A stretch of DNA of 64,000 bases from Streptomyces sp. NBC_01224 (GTDB lineage Bacteria > Actinomycetota > Actinomycetes > Streptomycetales > Streptomycetaceae), in assembly GCF_036002945.1 (NCBI RefSeq), contig NZ_CP108529.1:2232001-2296000 (forward strand). The letters run 5' to 3'. Each line of letters begins with the position of its first letter. Position 1 is the first letter of the stretch. Position numbers and translations under genes: made by a program. This document shows positions 37,501 through 43,294 of the stretch, piece after piece. The notes below the pieces were generated by a model. That model had not been told where the DNA came from. It searched no databases and saw only the letters and a program-made list of their open reading frames with translations.

Positions 37501-38323
37501 TGGCGACGGGACAGACCGGCCCCAGCGGGCGGCCGGGTTCCGCGAGTCCGGTGACGGACCCGAGGCGGCGCAGCAACATGGCGACATCCGTGCCCTGGGC
37601 ACCGTCATACGTGTGGAACTCGTCGAGGACGACGTACGCGAGCGCGGAGTCCTGCCACAGCCGCTGGTCCTCGGGACGCTGGAGGAGCAGGTCGAGCATC
37701 TTGTAGTTGGTGATCAGGATGTCCGGCCGGGTGCGCCGGATCTCGTCCCGGTCGACGGTGATCGCGGGGTTGGCCTGCTTGAACTCCTGCGACGGCTTGT
37801 CGCCGATGTAGAGCCCGGCCCGCACACCCGCATCACGCAGCCGGGTGTCCCGGGGGTCGTCGAGCCGCTTGTTGATGCGGTGGGCCTGGTCGGTGGCGAG
37901 GGCGTTCATGGGGTAGAGCAGGATCGCCTTGACGCCCTCCCGGCCCGCCTCGCGCTCGCGGCGGCAGTGGTCGAGCAGCGGGATCAGGAACGACTCGGTC
38001 TTCCCGGACCCGGTGCCGGTGGTGACGAGGGTGGGCCGCGCCGCACCGTGCAGCGTGGACAGCCGCTCCCAGGCGAGCTCCTGGTGCCGGTGCGGGGTGA
38101 AGCCGCGGGGCCACCAGGTCAGGTGCCGCTGCCAGTCGTCGCCCTCGGCGCTCCGGAAGGGTGTGCGGATACGGAGGTAGGGGCCGCGGAAGATGCCGTC
38201 GTCGGCGTCGCCGAGGAAGCCCTCCAGGGCGCGGCGGGTGCTCTCGTCGGCCAGCGCGTACGTCGTCGCGAGGTACTGGCTCAGACTGGCCCGTACCTGG
38301 TCGGCGGCGAGTGTGGGACGCAC
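31568..38323 (-). CDS. Giant DEAD/DEAH helicase with DUF1998 and nuclease-like C-terminus (DruE/DrmA-B-like)
   Basis: A 2251-aa protein. Superfamily 2 helicase motifs: TTGTGSGKTE (101-110), YPMNALATDQA, LDEFHTYDGAQGTD (DEFH at 234-237) and IQRVGRAGRSTGNAYL (near 1140). Cys pairs for zinc recur near residues 533, 656, 1007, 1440-1455, 1569 and 1720-1732; the last, CVCVGQGRPACHRC, is the DUF1998/MZB signature. Around residues 1840-1915 the segments VVFRSTDDDRRVAVYLDGYR and AEGWQVFQLTWDDVQEW resemble Vsr/DUF559-like restriction endonuclease folds. The layout is closest to DruE of Druantia and to DrmA plus DrmB of DISARM joined. GTG start has AAGGAGG 7 nt upstream. Confidence 0.88.
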   Translation of the reverse strand: MRPTLAADQVRASLSQYLATTYALADESTRRALEGFLGDADDGIFRGPYLRIRTPFRSAEGDDWQRHLTWWPRGFTPHRHQELAWERLSTLHGAARPTLVTTGTGSGKTESFLIPLLDHCRREREAGREGVKAILLYPMNALATDQAHRINKRLDDPRDTRLRDAGVRAGLYIGDKPSQEFKQANPAITVDRDEIRRTRPDILITNYKMLDLLLQRPEDQRLWQDSALAYVVLDEFHTYDGAQGTDVAMLLRRLGSVTGLAEPGRPLGPVCPVATSATLGENDPGGTGRAGGGPGMLEVAEQVFGVPFPPESVVGEDRRSTKDFTGESDFTLPFPSPQEVAELGDPTRDPDAMDGLVAAFTGLSGPSPEELGGVLRRHRLTAAVLEILDGTPRTLAEITEVLPRYAYHWGMAVQQRPRTAAQALARYIALLSYARDPEHPGRPLLAIEIHHWVRSVSRVLRGISAARAEFRWDDERVTSRGALARKDHGPAARTSPYDGEDPVVPADVAEQAAVPADDSAPPPAEVFLPAVFCRECGRSGWAAYSPEVDPAELDLNASKIRRASVGRDKRRVRNMIAATPQEVHDAAFAAGAERRRGGPAVMVLEGAGGRLRPLSPETDFTAPADGDGPRRARPLHNAAFVHADLDGDRAAERDQCPACRTFNSIRYLGTGLAALAAAAVTQLFTGGELDKNKGENKTLLFNDSVQDAAHRAGYVASRSYTFSLRALLASRIDEDEPITLSDLAADLIADVVDSKAVQAAVIPPDLHLIRGVDTLLSGRSRGSRATWELIAQRLAFATVMEFGLRSRQGRTLELTRTVAADVPLPDADAVADLVRETLLTTPGEIALPDGSVPGTDRYTGFVRGLLERLRIRGAVRHAWLDPWLDQAGVRRWAIWGGRETGMPAFPRGVSAPAFLLGTPKQGSEDFDVLTGRLGWYQDWAVRALGLRREAATDFLTRLLPALADTGVLAVRTALDGATRVYGLQPGHIRVRRLADDTLPDATAHCPVCFWEQTVHPDLADQWHGQPCPRYRCAGILATGRDLDSGLRQRDFTDDFYRRMYREAGVFTINTAEHTGTLSRAKREAVEKAFREGTDVHYANPQVLSCTPTLELGIDIGDLSAVVLASLPKGPANYIQRVGRAGRSTGNAYLLTMVDRGPRDRYYLEEPRLMIAGDVLPPGCYLSAVEILRRQYLAHLLDLAGAGRLTAPDGTPLRPLPGRATDLFGASAWQAEFAEAALAGGPRLVQGFLDLFPAYDESRGTGVSPQARAALVTYATDTGEEGLGGALEAACRRWEDRRADLQRRTEAIDRAHGLLVAGDPDHERQGRELRAERRDVARVSREISRTTAHGALVDLGLLPNYSLIDSATELEATLTWTEKQADGTRKDHSKTLHHSRPARLALSEFAPGNHYYAQGYKHRVTGLDIGSPGRPAWIWWRVCPDCGHVRTHRAEQDPSPCPRCRSAAIGDVGCLHKVLVPRRVTSRDERDDVRVRDDSDERERRHYTVVPAVDIDAKDVEQAWKHEHATFGWEFTRQARIRHINTGATRVDGGTDTAFAGREVRLNPFWVCDACGFADPDGGPAAQDTGDAAAYGKYHRPWCPRRRSGADTARRGEKVLLAHELRTDALRILIPAVTAHTQERLASFKALLLAGIARSYGGDPDHLAVVTDSMPEEGGEAALRRHFLVLYDTLPGGTGYLHRLAGQDGLRGVLEDARQVIETCVCVGQGRPACHRCLLRHVTDGEYELVSREHALDMLGDLFGRTADRWSTEPVATARDITLVHQVESELEALFRHGLLEWAERVDEVSVRTALTADGTRDTTLRFTAPDGTVRGWQMETQTPLGFTRPDVVFRSTDDDRRVAVYLDGYRYHASPEHLTAEDDAGKRTRLRAEGWQVFQLTWDDVQEWTGRTKPQADPVWKPYPNTAQKTAMDVHRRMHGGDTRDLSRFVWANPVETLIGYLTDPDPDAWRRRTQSALAGFAAVSATSRALADGQETGRRISEALHGRRLAGGQGAVQVMATRDTSGCPLTIALDLRRGQTGAVWTALTVLDDSTDAVTADEAAHRRRWQAWLYWSNLLQFLDAGEGDGVQLTAAMLPGFDPAELAVTGGAGWLTSQRRAHEPEAVRQTAEEAPAAVRDPAWDEVIEFLIDDPGLPDLARALAGLGLPAPEAGYELGAAAWPAELAWPARRIGVVLAHRPDPGSNRDIDAEQRDRAYRDAGWQVRTATEWDAGELAGLVAGVAGPATNEHEENER

Positions 38324-38429
38324 GCGCGGTCCTCCTTGGTGCTGGTGGGGCGGGTGGGAGCGGGGCAGGCCGGGGGCTCCCGTTCACCGCCCTACGGTAA
38401 CGGGACGGCCGGGGCGGCCCCGACGGGCC

Positions 38430-39374
38430 TCAGATGCCGAGCTTCCGCCCGATGTGGGCGATGTGCACCCTCCGGGTGGCTGCCACGAACCGGAAGTGCA
38501 GCCGTCCCTCGTCGGGTGTGAAGCGCAGGTGGGTGTCGAAGTACTGGGGCGCACCGTCGAGGTCGGTGAATTTGCAGTAGTCACGCTTACGGGTCGAGCG
38601 TTCCGGCGTCACGGCCGACCCCCACCGGGGCCCGTCAAGCTCGGTCGCCGCATCCCAGAGCAGGACGGCACTGTCCATCTCCGCGAGCCGTTTACGGACC
38701 GGGTGGACCCAGTACTGCTTCAGCTCCCGCAGCTGTGCTTCGACGTGAGGAAGGAAGCGCAGGTGGGGAAAGAGGTCGGCGCACCGGTCCCACAGCTCGG
38801 CACCGGTGCGAATGGCACTCAGGTCGCCGCGCAGGGCGGCTTCCTTCTCCTCACGGATCCACGGCAGGTGGGAGTCGACGTGCGCGGCATGGGCGGCGTG
38901 CCGGACCTTCACCTTGGTGACCACGGAGCCGGTGTCCTCGTCGTCCACGAGCTCTTCTCGGACCAGGGTGATCCGGTCCTCGGCCCAACGGGCCTCCAAC
39001 GGGAGGGAGATGCCAACCCCGCCCATCAGATGTGCGATGCCCAGCCCGGTCGCGAGCTCACCGCCGTGACGGTACTCGACGTCGGAGAAGGTCTCCCCTT
39101 CGGGAAAGACCTTCTGGTGGGGCCATTTCGTCTGCATCTGCAGCAATCGCTTCCACAGGTCCTTGGCGGCGGGAGTCCCGATCCACTTGCCGATCGGATG
39201 GCCCTGGGCCAGCTGCAGGGCGTTCACGGGTTCCCGGGAAACCAGTTCCGTGCCCTGTCGATCCACCCTGGCGACGGCGACGATGGCCTTCACCAGCTCG
39301 GTCATGGCTCGGTTGACCCGATCCGGGTCCGCCGTCGTCTCACAGGAATTCTCGTTCAGGAACAGCTGCGGCAC
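38430..39374 (-). CDS. Uncharacterised protein of a DUF3696/DUF262 defence module
   Basis: A 314-aa soluble protein I cannot assign to a family. It begins PQLFLNENSCETTADPDRVN, has a charged helical middle, and ends in a beta-rich block (YFDTHLRFTPDEGRLHFRFV and RRVHIAHIGRKLGI). No signal peptide, membrane helix or recognised catalytic motif. GTG start with GGAGGGGG 4 nt upstream. It lies 48 bp after the ATPase gene and 106 bp before the giant helicase gene. In the three-gene set with the ATPase and the DUF262 protein it would correspond to the least-characterised subunit of the Menshen system, if that assignment is right; it could be the effector or specificity factor. Confidence 0.75.
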   Translation of the reverse strand: MPQLFLNENSCETTADPDRVNRAMTELVKAIVAVARVDRQGTELVSREPVNALQLAQGHPIGKWIGTPAAKDLWKRLLQMQTKWPHQKVFPEGETFSDVEYRHGGELATGLGIAHLMGGVGISLPLEARWAEDRITLVREELVDDEDTGSVVTKVKVRHAAHAAHVDSHLPWIREEKEAALRGDLSAIRTGAELWDRCADLFPHLRFLPHVEAQLRELKQYWVHPVRKRLAEMDSAVLLWDAATELDGPRWGSAVTPERSTRKRDYCKFTDLDGAPQYFDTHLRFTPDEGRLHFRFVAATRRVHIAHIGRKLGI

Positions 39375-39422
39375 GTATCCCCCTCCGGATGGTGTGCGCC
39401 TTGCCCCGCCCCCCGGCGGGTG

Positions 39423-40610
39423 TCAGCCGATGAGCTGGTCGAGCGTGTTCTCCAGCTCGTCGAAGAAGCCCTCGGGCCACTGGTCGAGCATCCCGTCCGT
39501 GTCGACCTGCGGGCTGACGAAGTCCACGCCCGTGCCGTCACCGCGGAAGTAGTGCAGCACCACCTGCGCGGGGGTGAGCCGCCCCCGCTTGACGGCGAGC
39601 CGAACGCCGTTGATGACGTGGTCGCTATGGGTCTCCATGATCACCTGCGCGCCCTGCGCAGCGGCCGCGGCGGCCAGCGCGGCCATCCGGGTCTGGCCCT
39701 GCGGATGCAAGTGCGCCTCCGGGTTCTCCAGGAGGACCAGGGAGCCGGGGCGGGCGGTCAGGCAGGCCACCACGATCGGCAGGACGTAGGTGAGGCCGAA
39801 GCCGACGTTGGTGGGGCGGCGGCGCCGGGTGGCGCCGAGTGTGCCCTGGAACCCGTACGAGAGGCGTACGGCGTCGGCGCCCTCGATGGCGTCGGCCTGG
39901 ATGTCCACCCCGGGGCACAGTTCGCCCATCCAGGCGGCGGCCTGGTCGAGCAGGAGGTCGGACGCGGCGCGGGGGTGGCGCAACGGGCCCTCGGGGACGG
40001 GGTTCCGCGCCTGGTCGCGAAGGAAGTTGACGGTGTGTTCACCGCGGACGCCGAGGAAGCCGCGGCCGATGGCCGCGTGATGATCACGTGGGTAGAACTC
40101 GGCGGGCGAGATCCGGTCGGCGTGCAGGTACTGGAAGGGCGCGGTGAAGAACGACGGGGACACGCCCTCCGAACCGGTCGGGGCGTCGGGTCCCTCCGAG
40201 GTGAGCGGCAGGTCCTCATCGAGCAGAGGCAGCAGGTTCTGCTCGGGGTCGTACTCGACGGTCCAGCCGTAGTGGTACGGCCCTTCGTCGACCGCGAGGG
40301 CGATCCGGGCCTCGTCCTCCGTGAAGTCCTCGTGCAGGACATCCTCTCCGGTGCCGAGACCCACGAGTTCGCCGTTGAGCAGAAAACCCTGGTTCGCGAC
40401 ACTGCCCGTCATTCCCGCCCGTCGCGCTTCGGGCAGGAAATCGGAGACCGCGAGATCGCCCGCCTCGTACGACTGGCGCAGCAGCGCGATGGCTTGGAGA
40501 ACGCTGCTCTTGCCGGACGAGTTGAGCCCGGTGAGGAGGGTGAGCGGGCCTAGCGGAAGCGCCGCGTCGCGGAACGCCTTGTAGTTGTGGAGCGTCAGAC
40601 GGTCGATCAC
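39423..40610 (-). CDS. AAA-family ATPase with DUF3696 C-terminus (OLD/SMC-like)
   Basis: A 395-aa ATPase of the ABC/SMC-like AAA_15 group. Walker A is TLLTGLNSSGKSSVLQAIAL near residue 30; the Walker B region is PGSLVLLENPEAHLHPQGQT followed by the switch His in IMETHSDHVING. The end, VDTDGMLDQWPEGFFDE, is the DUF3696 signature. No nuclease domain is fused, unlike OLD proteins. Its GTG start overlaps the stop of the DUF262 gene (GTGA). Such ATPases act as sensors or motors in several anti-phage systems; here the pairing with DUF262 suggests a Menshen-like module. Confidence 0.9.
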   Translation of the reverse strand: MIDRLTLHNYKAFRDAALPLGPLTLLTGLNSSGKSSVLQAIALLRQSYEAGDLAVSDFLPEARRAGMTGSVANQGFLLNGELVGLGTGEDVLHEDFTEDEARIALAVDEGPYHYGWTVEYDPEQNLLPLLDEDLPLTSEGPDAPTGSEGVSPSFFTAPFQYLHADRISPAEFYPRDHHAAIGRGFLGVRGEHTVNFLRDQARNPVPEGPLRHPRAASDLLLDQAAAWMGELCPGVDIQADAIEGADAVRLSYGFQGTLGATRRRRPTNVGFGLTYVLPIVVACLTARPGSLVLLENPEAHLHPQGQTRMAALAAAAAAQGAQVIMETHSDHVINGVRLAVKRGRLTPAQVVLHYFRGDGTGVDFVSPQVDTDGMLDQWPEGFFDELENTLDQLIG

Positions 40611-41893
40611 TGCTCAGCTACCCCCCGGAACAGCCGCGCCACGTGCTGAAATCGTGTGCGGATCTTTGCCGGGTCCCCGGTGCCGATGGAGATCGACCGG
40701 TCGAAGTCCCAGTCGTCCATGAGCTCAAAGAACCTGCTGTGCACCTTCGCCCGAGACGCTACCAGTCTGTCCCGCTCGTGATCGTCGAGTAGCGCGAGAT
40801 GGACGGAGATCGTCTCGAACAGTGCCTTGTTGATGGCGGGGGAACTGCGCGGCCCCCCACGCCACTTGCGGAAGGCGTGCTCACCGAACAGTTCCCGCGC
40901 GCACCGCATGGCCACCCGGAACTCTCGTGTCAGCTGTTCCCGCCGCTCCTCCGCTAGGCCGTTGACCTGGTACATCGCGTTGATGAGGAACTGGTCGAAG
41001 TCCTTCTCGGTGTGCTCGGCCGGATTGGCCAGGCGGAAGGCGAGGAAGCGCAGCACCATCTCCCGGTCGGCCATCCGTTCGTCGGACACGCTCCACCGGG
41101 TGGCTTCACCGAACGCCGGGTCCTCGGCCAGGTCGGCGAGGAACGCCCGGACGGGCCCCCGCACCAGCGCGTGCCGCAGCTCCTGCGGTTTCAGTGGCAT
41201 ACCGCCGGTGTTGATCCGGGAGAACACGTTGTACTTGACGGCCTCCGGGGTGCCCTGCTGCATGATGTGGACGGTGAGCTGGGTTTCACGCAACCGGATC
41301 TTCAGCCGCCCGGTCAGGTCCTGGTACGTGCTGCCGTTGAATCTCCAGAGGTAGTCCAGGCCCCGGAGGGCCAGCGGGCCGAGGCCCGTGAGCTTGGGCT
41401 CCATGAACCGGGCGATGGCGGTGAGCCGCTGCACGCCGTCCACCACGGCCCACTTGTCGTCGTCGTCCTGGGCCATGTGGAAGTTGGAGATCGGGATGCG
41501 CAGCAGCAGCGACTCGATCAGCCGGCTCTGCGAACGGTCGCTCCAGATCCCGGCCCGGCGCTGGAAGTCCGGCGCGAGGTCGATCATGCCCTCCCGCAGC
41601 CGGGACAGCAGCAGATCCACGGTGGTGGTCTCCGTATGGATCTTGATGCTGTCGGGCCGGAACGGGGCGGAGATGCCGTCGGCGTCGCTGTAGTCCTCGC
41701 CCTCCTCGTCGGCAGGCAGCTCCAGCTCCACGCCGGTCGGTCGGCCGTCGGACCCGATTTCGAGGGGCGCCCCCAGCGGCAGGAAGAGCGCGTCCGGCTC
41801 GTCGACGTCCTCGGCCACGGCGTATCCCCGGGGCTCCCCCGGCCGGTTCCGTCCGGTGCTCCGGTCGTCGGCACTGCCCTCCAGGTCCGTCAT
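40607..41893 (-). CDS. DUF262 (ParB/sulfiredoxin-like nuclease-NTPase) protein
   Basis: A 428-aa protein. After an acidic, disordered N-terminus (1-85), the DUF262 core shows DLAPDFQRRAGIWSDRSQSR, KWAVVDGVQRLTAIARFM and YNVFSRINTGGMPLKPQELR, the family's conserved blocks. It lacks the DUF1524 nuclease half found in GmrSD and in the other DUF262 gene of this island. It is the first gene of the minus-strand operon; the ATG at 41893 has a GGGG site about 4 nt upstream. Promoter is in the 100-bp gap from the RsbW-like gene end, or transcription reads through from it. Confidence 0.9.
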   Translation of the reverse strand: MTDLEGSADDRSTGRNRPGEPRGYAVAEDVDEPDALFLPLGAPLEIGSDGRPTGVELELPADEEGEDYSDADGISAPFRPDSIKIHTETTTVDLLLSRLREGMIDLAPDFQRRAGIWSDRSQSRLIESLLLRIPISNFHMAQDDDDKWAVVDGVQRLTAIARFMEPKLTGLGPLALRGLDYLWRFNGSTYQDLTGRLKIRLRETQLTVHIMQQGTPEAVKYNVFSRINTGGMPLKPQELRHALVRGPVRAFLADLAEDPAFGEATRWSVSDERMADREMVLRFLAFRLANPAEHTEKDFDQFLINAMYQVNGLAEERREQLTREFRVAMRCARELFGEHAFRKWRGGPRSSPAINKALFETISVHLALLDDHERDRLVASRAKVHSRFFELMDDWDFDRSISIGTGDPAKIRTRFQHVARLFRGVAEQ

Positions 41894-41994
41894 GGTCCCC
41901 GTAGCCCTCCGTCGCCGCCCGATGCCGTTCCCGTCCCAGCCTATAGACGGGCCTTACGGCCTGTCAGCGCGACCATCCGGGGCCGTCGGCACCG

Positions 41995-42453
41995 TCAGCG
42001 CGGCAGGTCCAGCTCGGCCACGACCGTCTTGCCGACGGGCACGCGGTCAAGGACGTCCCACCGGTCGGCGAGCGCCTCCACCAGAAGCATGCCCCGGCCG
42101 GTCTCCGCCAGCGGCGACATCGGGGGGCGTGGCGCGCCCGGGGCAGGCGGCCGGAGTTCGCCCCGGGTGTCGGAGACCGCGATACGCAGGGTCCGGCCGA
42201 GGATCTCGGCGGTGACCTCGAAGTCCCGGCCGGGGACGCGGCCGTGCGTGACGGCGTTGGCGGCAAGCTCTGCGACGAGCAGGGCGGCGGTGTCGGACAC
42301 CTCACTGCCGTACGGCACGCCCCAGGCGTCGAGCTGGTGCAGCACGAGCCGGCGGGCGAGGCGTGCGCCACGCGGAGTGGAGCTGAAGCGCTGGACGAAC
42401 ACACGAACGGTGAGGAGCGCTTGACCGGTCGCGGGGGTGGACGGTGGATTCAT
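41995..42453 (-). CDS. RsbW-like ATP-binding protein (HATPase_c_2)
   Basis: A 152-aa anti-sigma-factor-type histidine-kinase-like ATPase. The N box is ELAANAVTHG (Glu62, Asn66), the G1 box is VSDTRGE (Asp95) and the G2 box is TGRGMLLVEALAD (near 119). There is no kinase dimerisation domain. The ATG at 42453 is chosen; an upstream frame adds 19 residues that cross the operator. Streptomyces encode many such proteins next to XRE/DUF5753 and DUF397 genes (abaA/bldB-like sets). Here that pair lies 6 kb away but shares the same operator sequence. Confidence 0.88.
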   Translation of the reverse strand: MNPPSTPATGQALLTVRVFVQRFSSTPRGARLARRLVLHQLDAWGVPYGSEVSDTAALLVAELAANAVTHGRVPGRDFEVTAEILGRTLRIAVSDTRGELRPPAPGAPRPPMSPLAETGRGMLLVEALADRWDVLDRVPVGKTVVAELDLPR

Positions 42454-42499
42454 GCGCCCAATCTGGCGGTATATCCAGACCGTTCTCCAGCAGGAACCC

Positions 42500-42522
42500 G
42501 CGTACGCCATGTCAGCGTACGC
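42500..42522. promoter_or_regulatory. 8-7-8 palindromic operator, copy 1
   Basis: GCGTACGC (42500-42507), a 7-bp spacer CATGTCA, then GCGTACGC (42515-42522). Each arm is itself a palindrome. It lies 47 bp upstream of the RsbW-like start, where a promoter should be. An almost identical site lies before the XRE gene at 48375-48397. Confidence 0.8.
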
Positions 42523-42825
42523 ACACGCGCCATGGGCGGTACCGAAGGAAAGACGCCCTCGGCAGGCCCGGACCGGCCGAGGCTGCCCGGTGCGGGCGGC
42601 CGCCGCTCACCGCGCGCTTCGGACACCTCGACGGCCCCGGGAGCGCGGGTCAGCACCAGCTCCCGGTCGGCACGGGTGACCTTGGTTGTAAGCCCGTCCA
42701 GCAGAGCTTCATCAGTTCGTACAGCCCACCAACGGCCGGTCCATACCGTCAGGCCGGAAGGGGCTCCTTGATACGTTGGCGTGCGCACGGACTTTCTGAT
42801 CGCGCACGGGGGAGCTGGCTGTCGC

Positions 42826-43281
42826 ATGGCATGGGACGAGTGGGACCAGGTGAAGGCCGGGGTTGCGGCGAAACGTAGCGCGGCGCACATGCAACTGAAC
42901 CAGGCGGCTGCCTCAGGCGGTGGCGGGGGCAGCCAGAAGGATCTGGTTGTCCACAACGACCAGCTGGGAAAGCTCGGCAACCTGGCCTACGCGCTGCGGG
43001 AGGGTCTGCGCGTTGACGCGGATCATGCGCGTCAGAACACCTTCGACGCCTCCATCGAGCTCTTCAACGACGGTCTGGACATGGGCTCCGCCCTCACCGA
43101 GCTCCACGACGCGTGGAACACCAAGGTCGGGACGCTCAAGGAAGCCTGCGCCCACATCTCCAACCATCTCGACTACTCGCGAGCACAGCACGCCAAGGAC
43201 GAAGTGCAGATCGCGACCACGATGCGGGATGCAGAGGGAACGCCCATGACTGAGTCACGCATACAGGATTACTGGACGTAG
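42826..43281 (+). CDS. Small helical protein, WXG100/ESX-like partner
   Basis: A 151-aa all-helical hydrophilic protein starting MAWDEWDQVKAGVAAKRS, with a Gly-rich turn near residue 30 and a long helical pair after it. It has no signal peptide. Size, helical-hairpin character and position directly before a larger protein suggest a chaperone-like or ESX/type VII-type secretion partner, as in many Streptomyces polymorphic-toxin-like clusters. The ATG at 42826 follows GGGGGAG by 9 nt; a GTG at 42781 would add 15 residues of unlikely sequence. The 372 bp before it hold the operator but no other gene. Confidence 0.6.
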   Translation: MAWDEWDQVKAGVAAKRSAAHMQLNQAAASGGGGGSQKDLVVHNDQLGKLGNLAYALREGLRVDADHARQNTFDASIELFNDGLDMGSALTELHDAWNTKVGTLKEACAHISNHLDYSRAQHAKDEVQIATTMRDAEGTPMTESRIQDYWT

Positions 43282-43294
43282 ACGGGGAAGCAGC

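Noticed and set aside
31568..38323. Calling the giant helicase a definite Druantia DruE
   Set aside because: DruE similarity is in layout only; the expected partners (DruA-D, DruH or DruM/F/G) are absent, so only a DruE/DrmA-like label is supported.
36572..40553. Long plus-strand frames opposite the ATPase and unknown protein genes
   Set aside because: No motifs; opposite strand carries the Walker motifs and consistent codon use.
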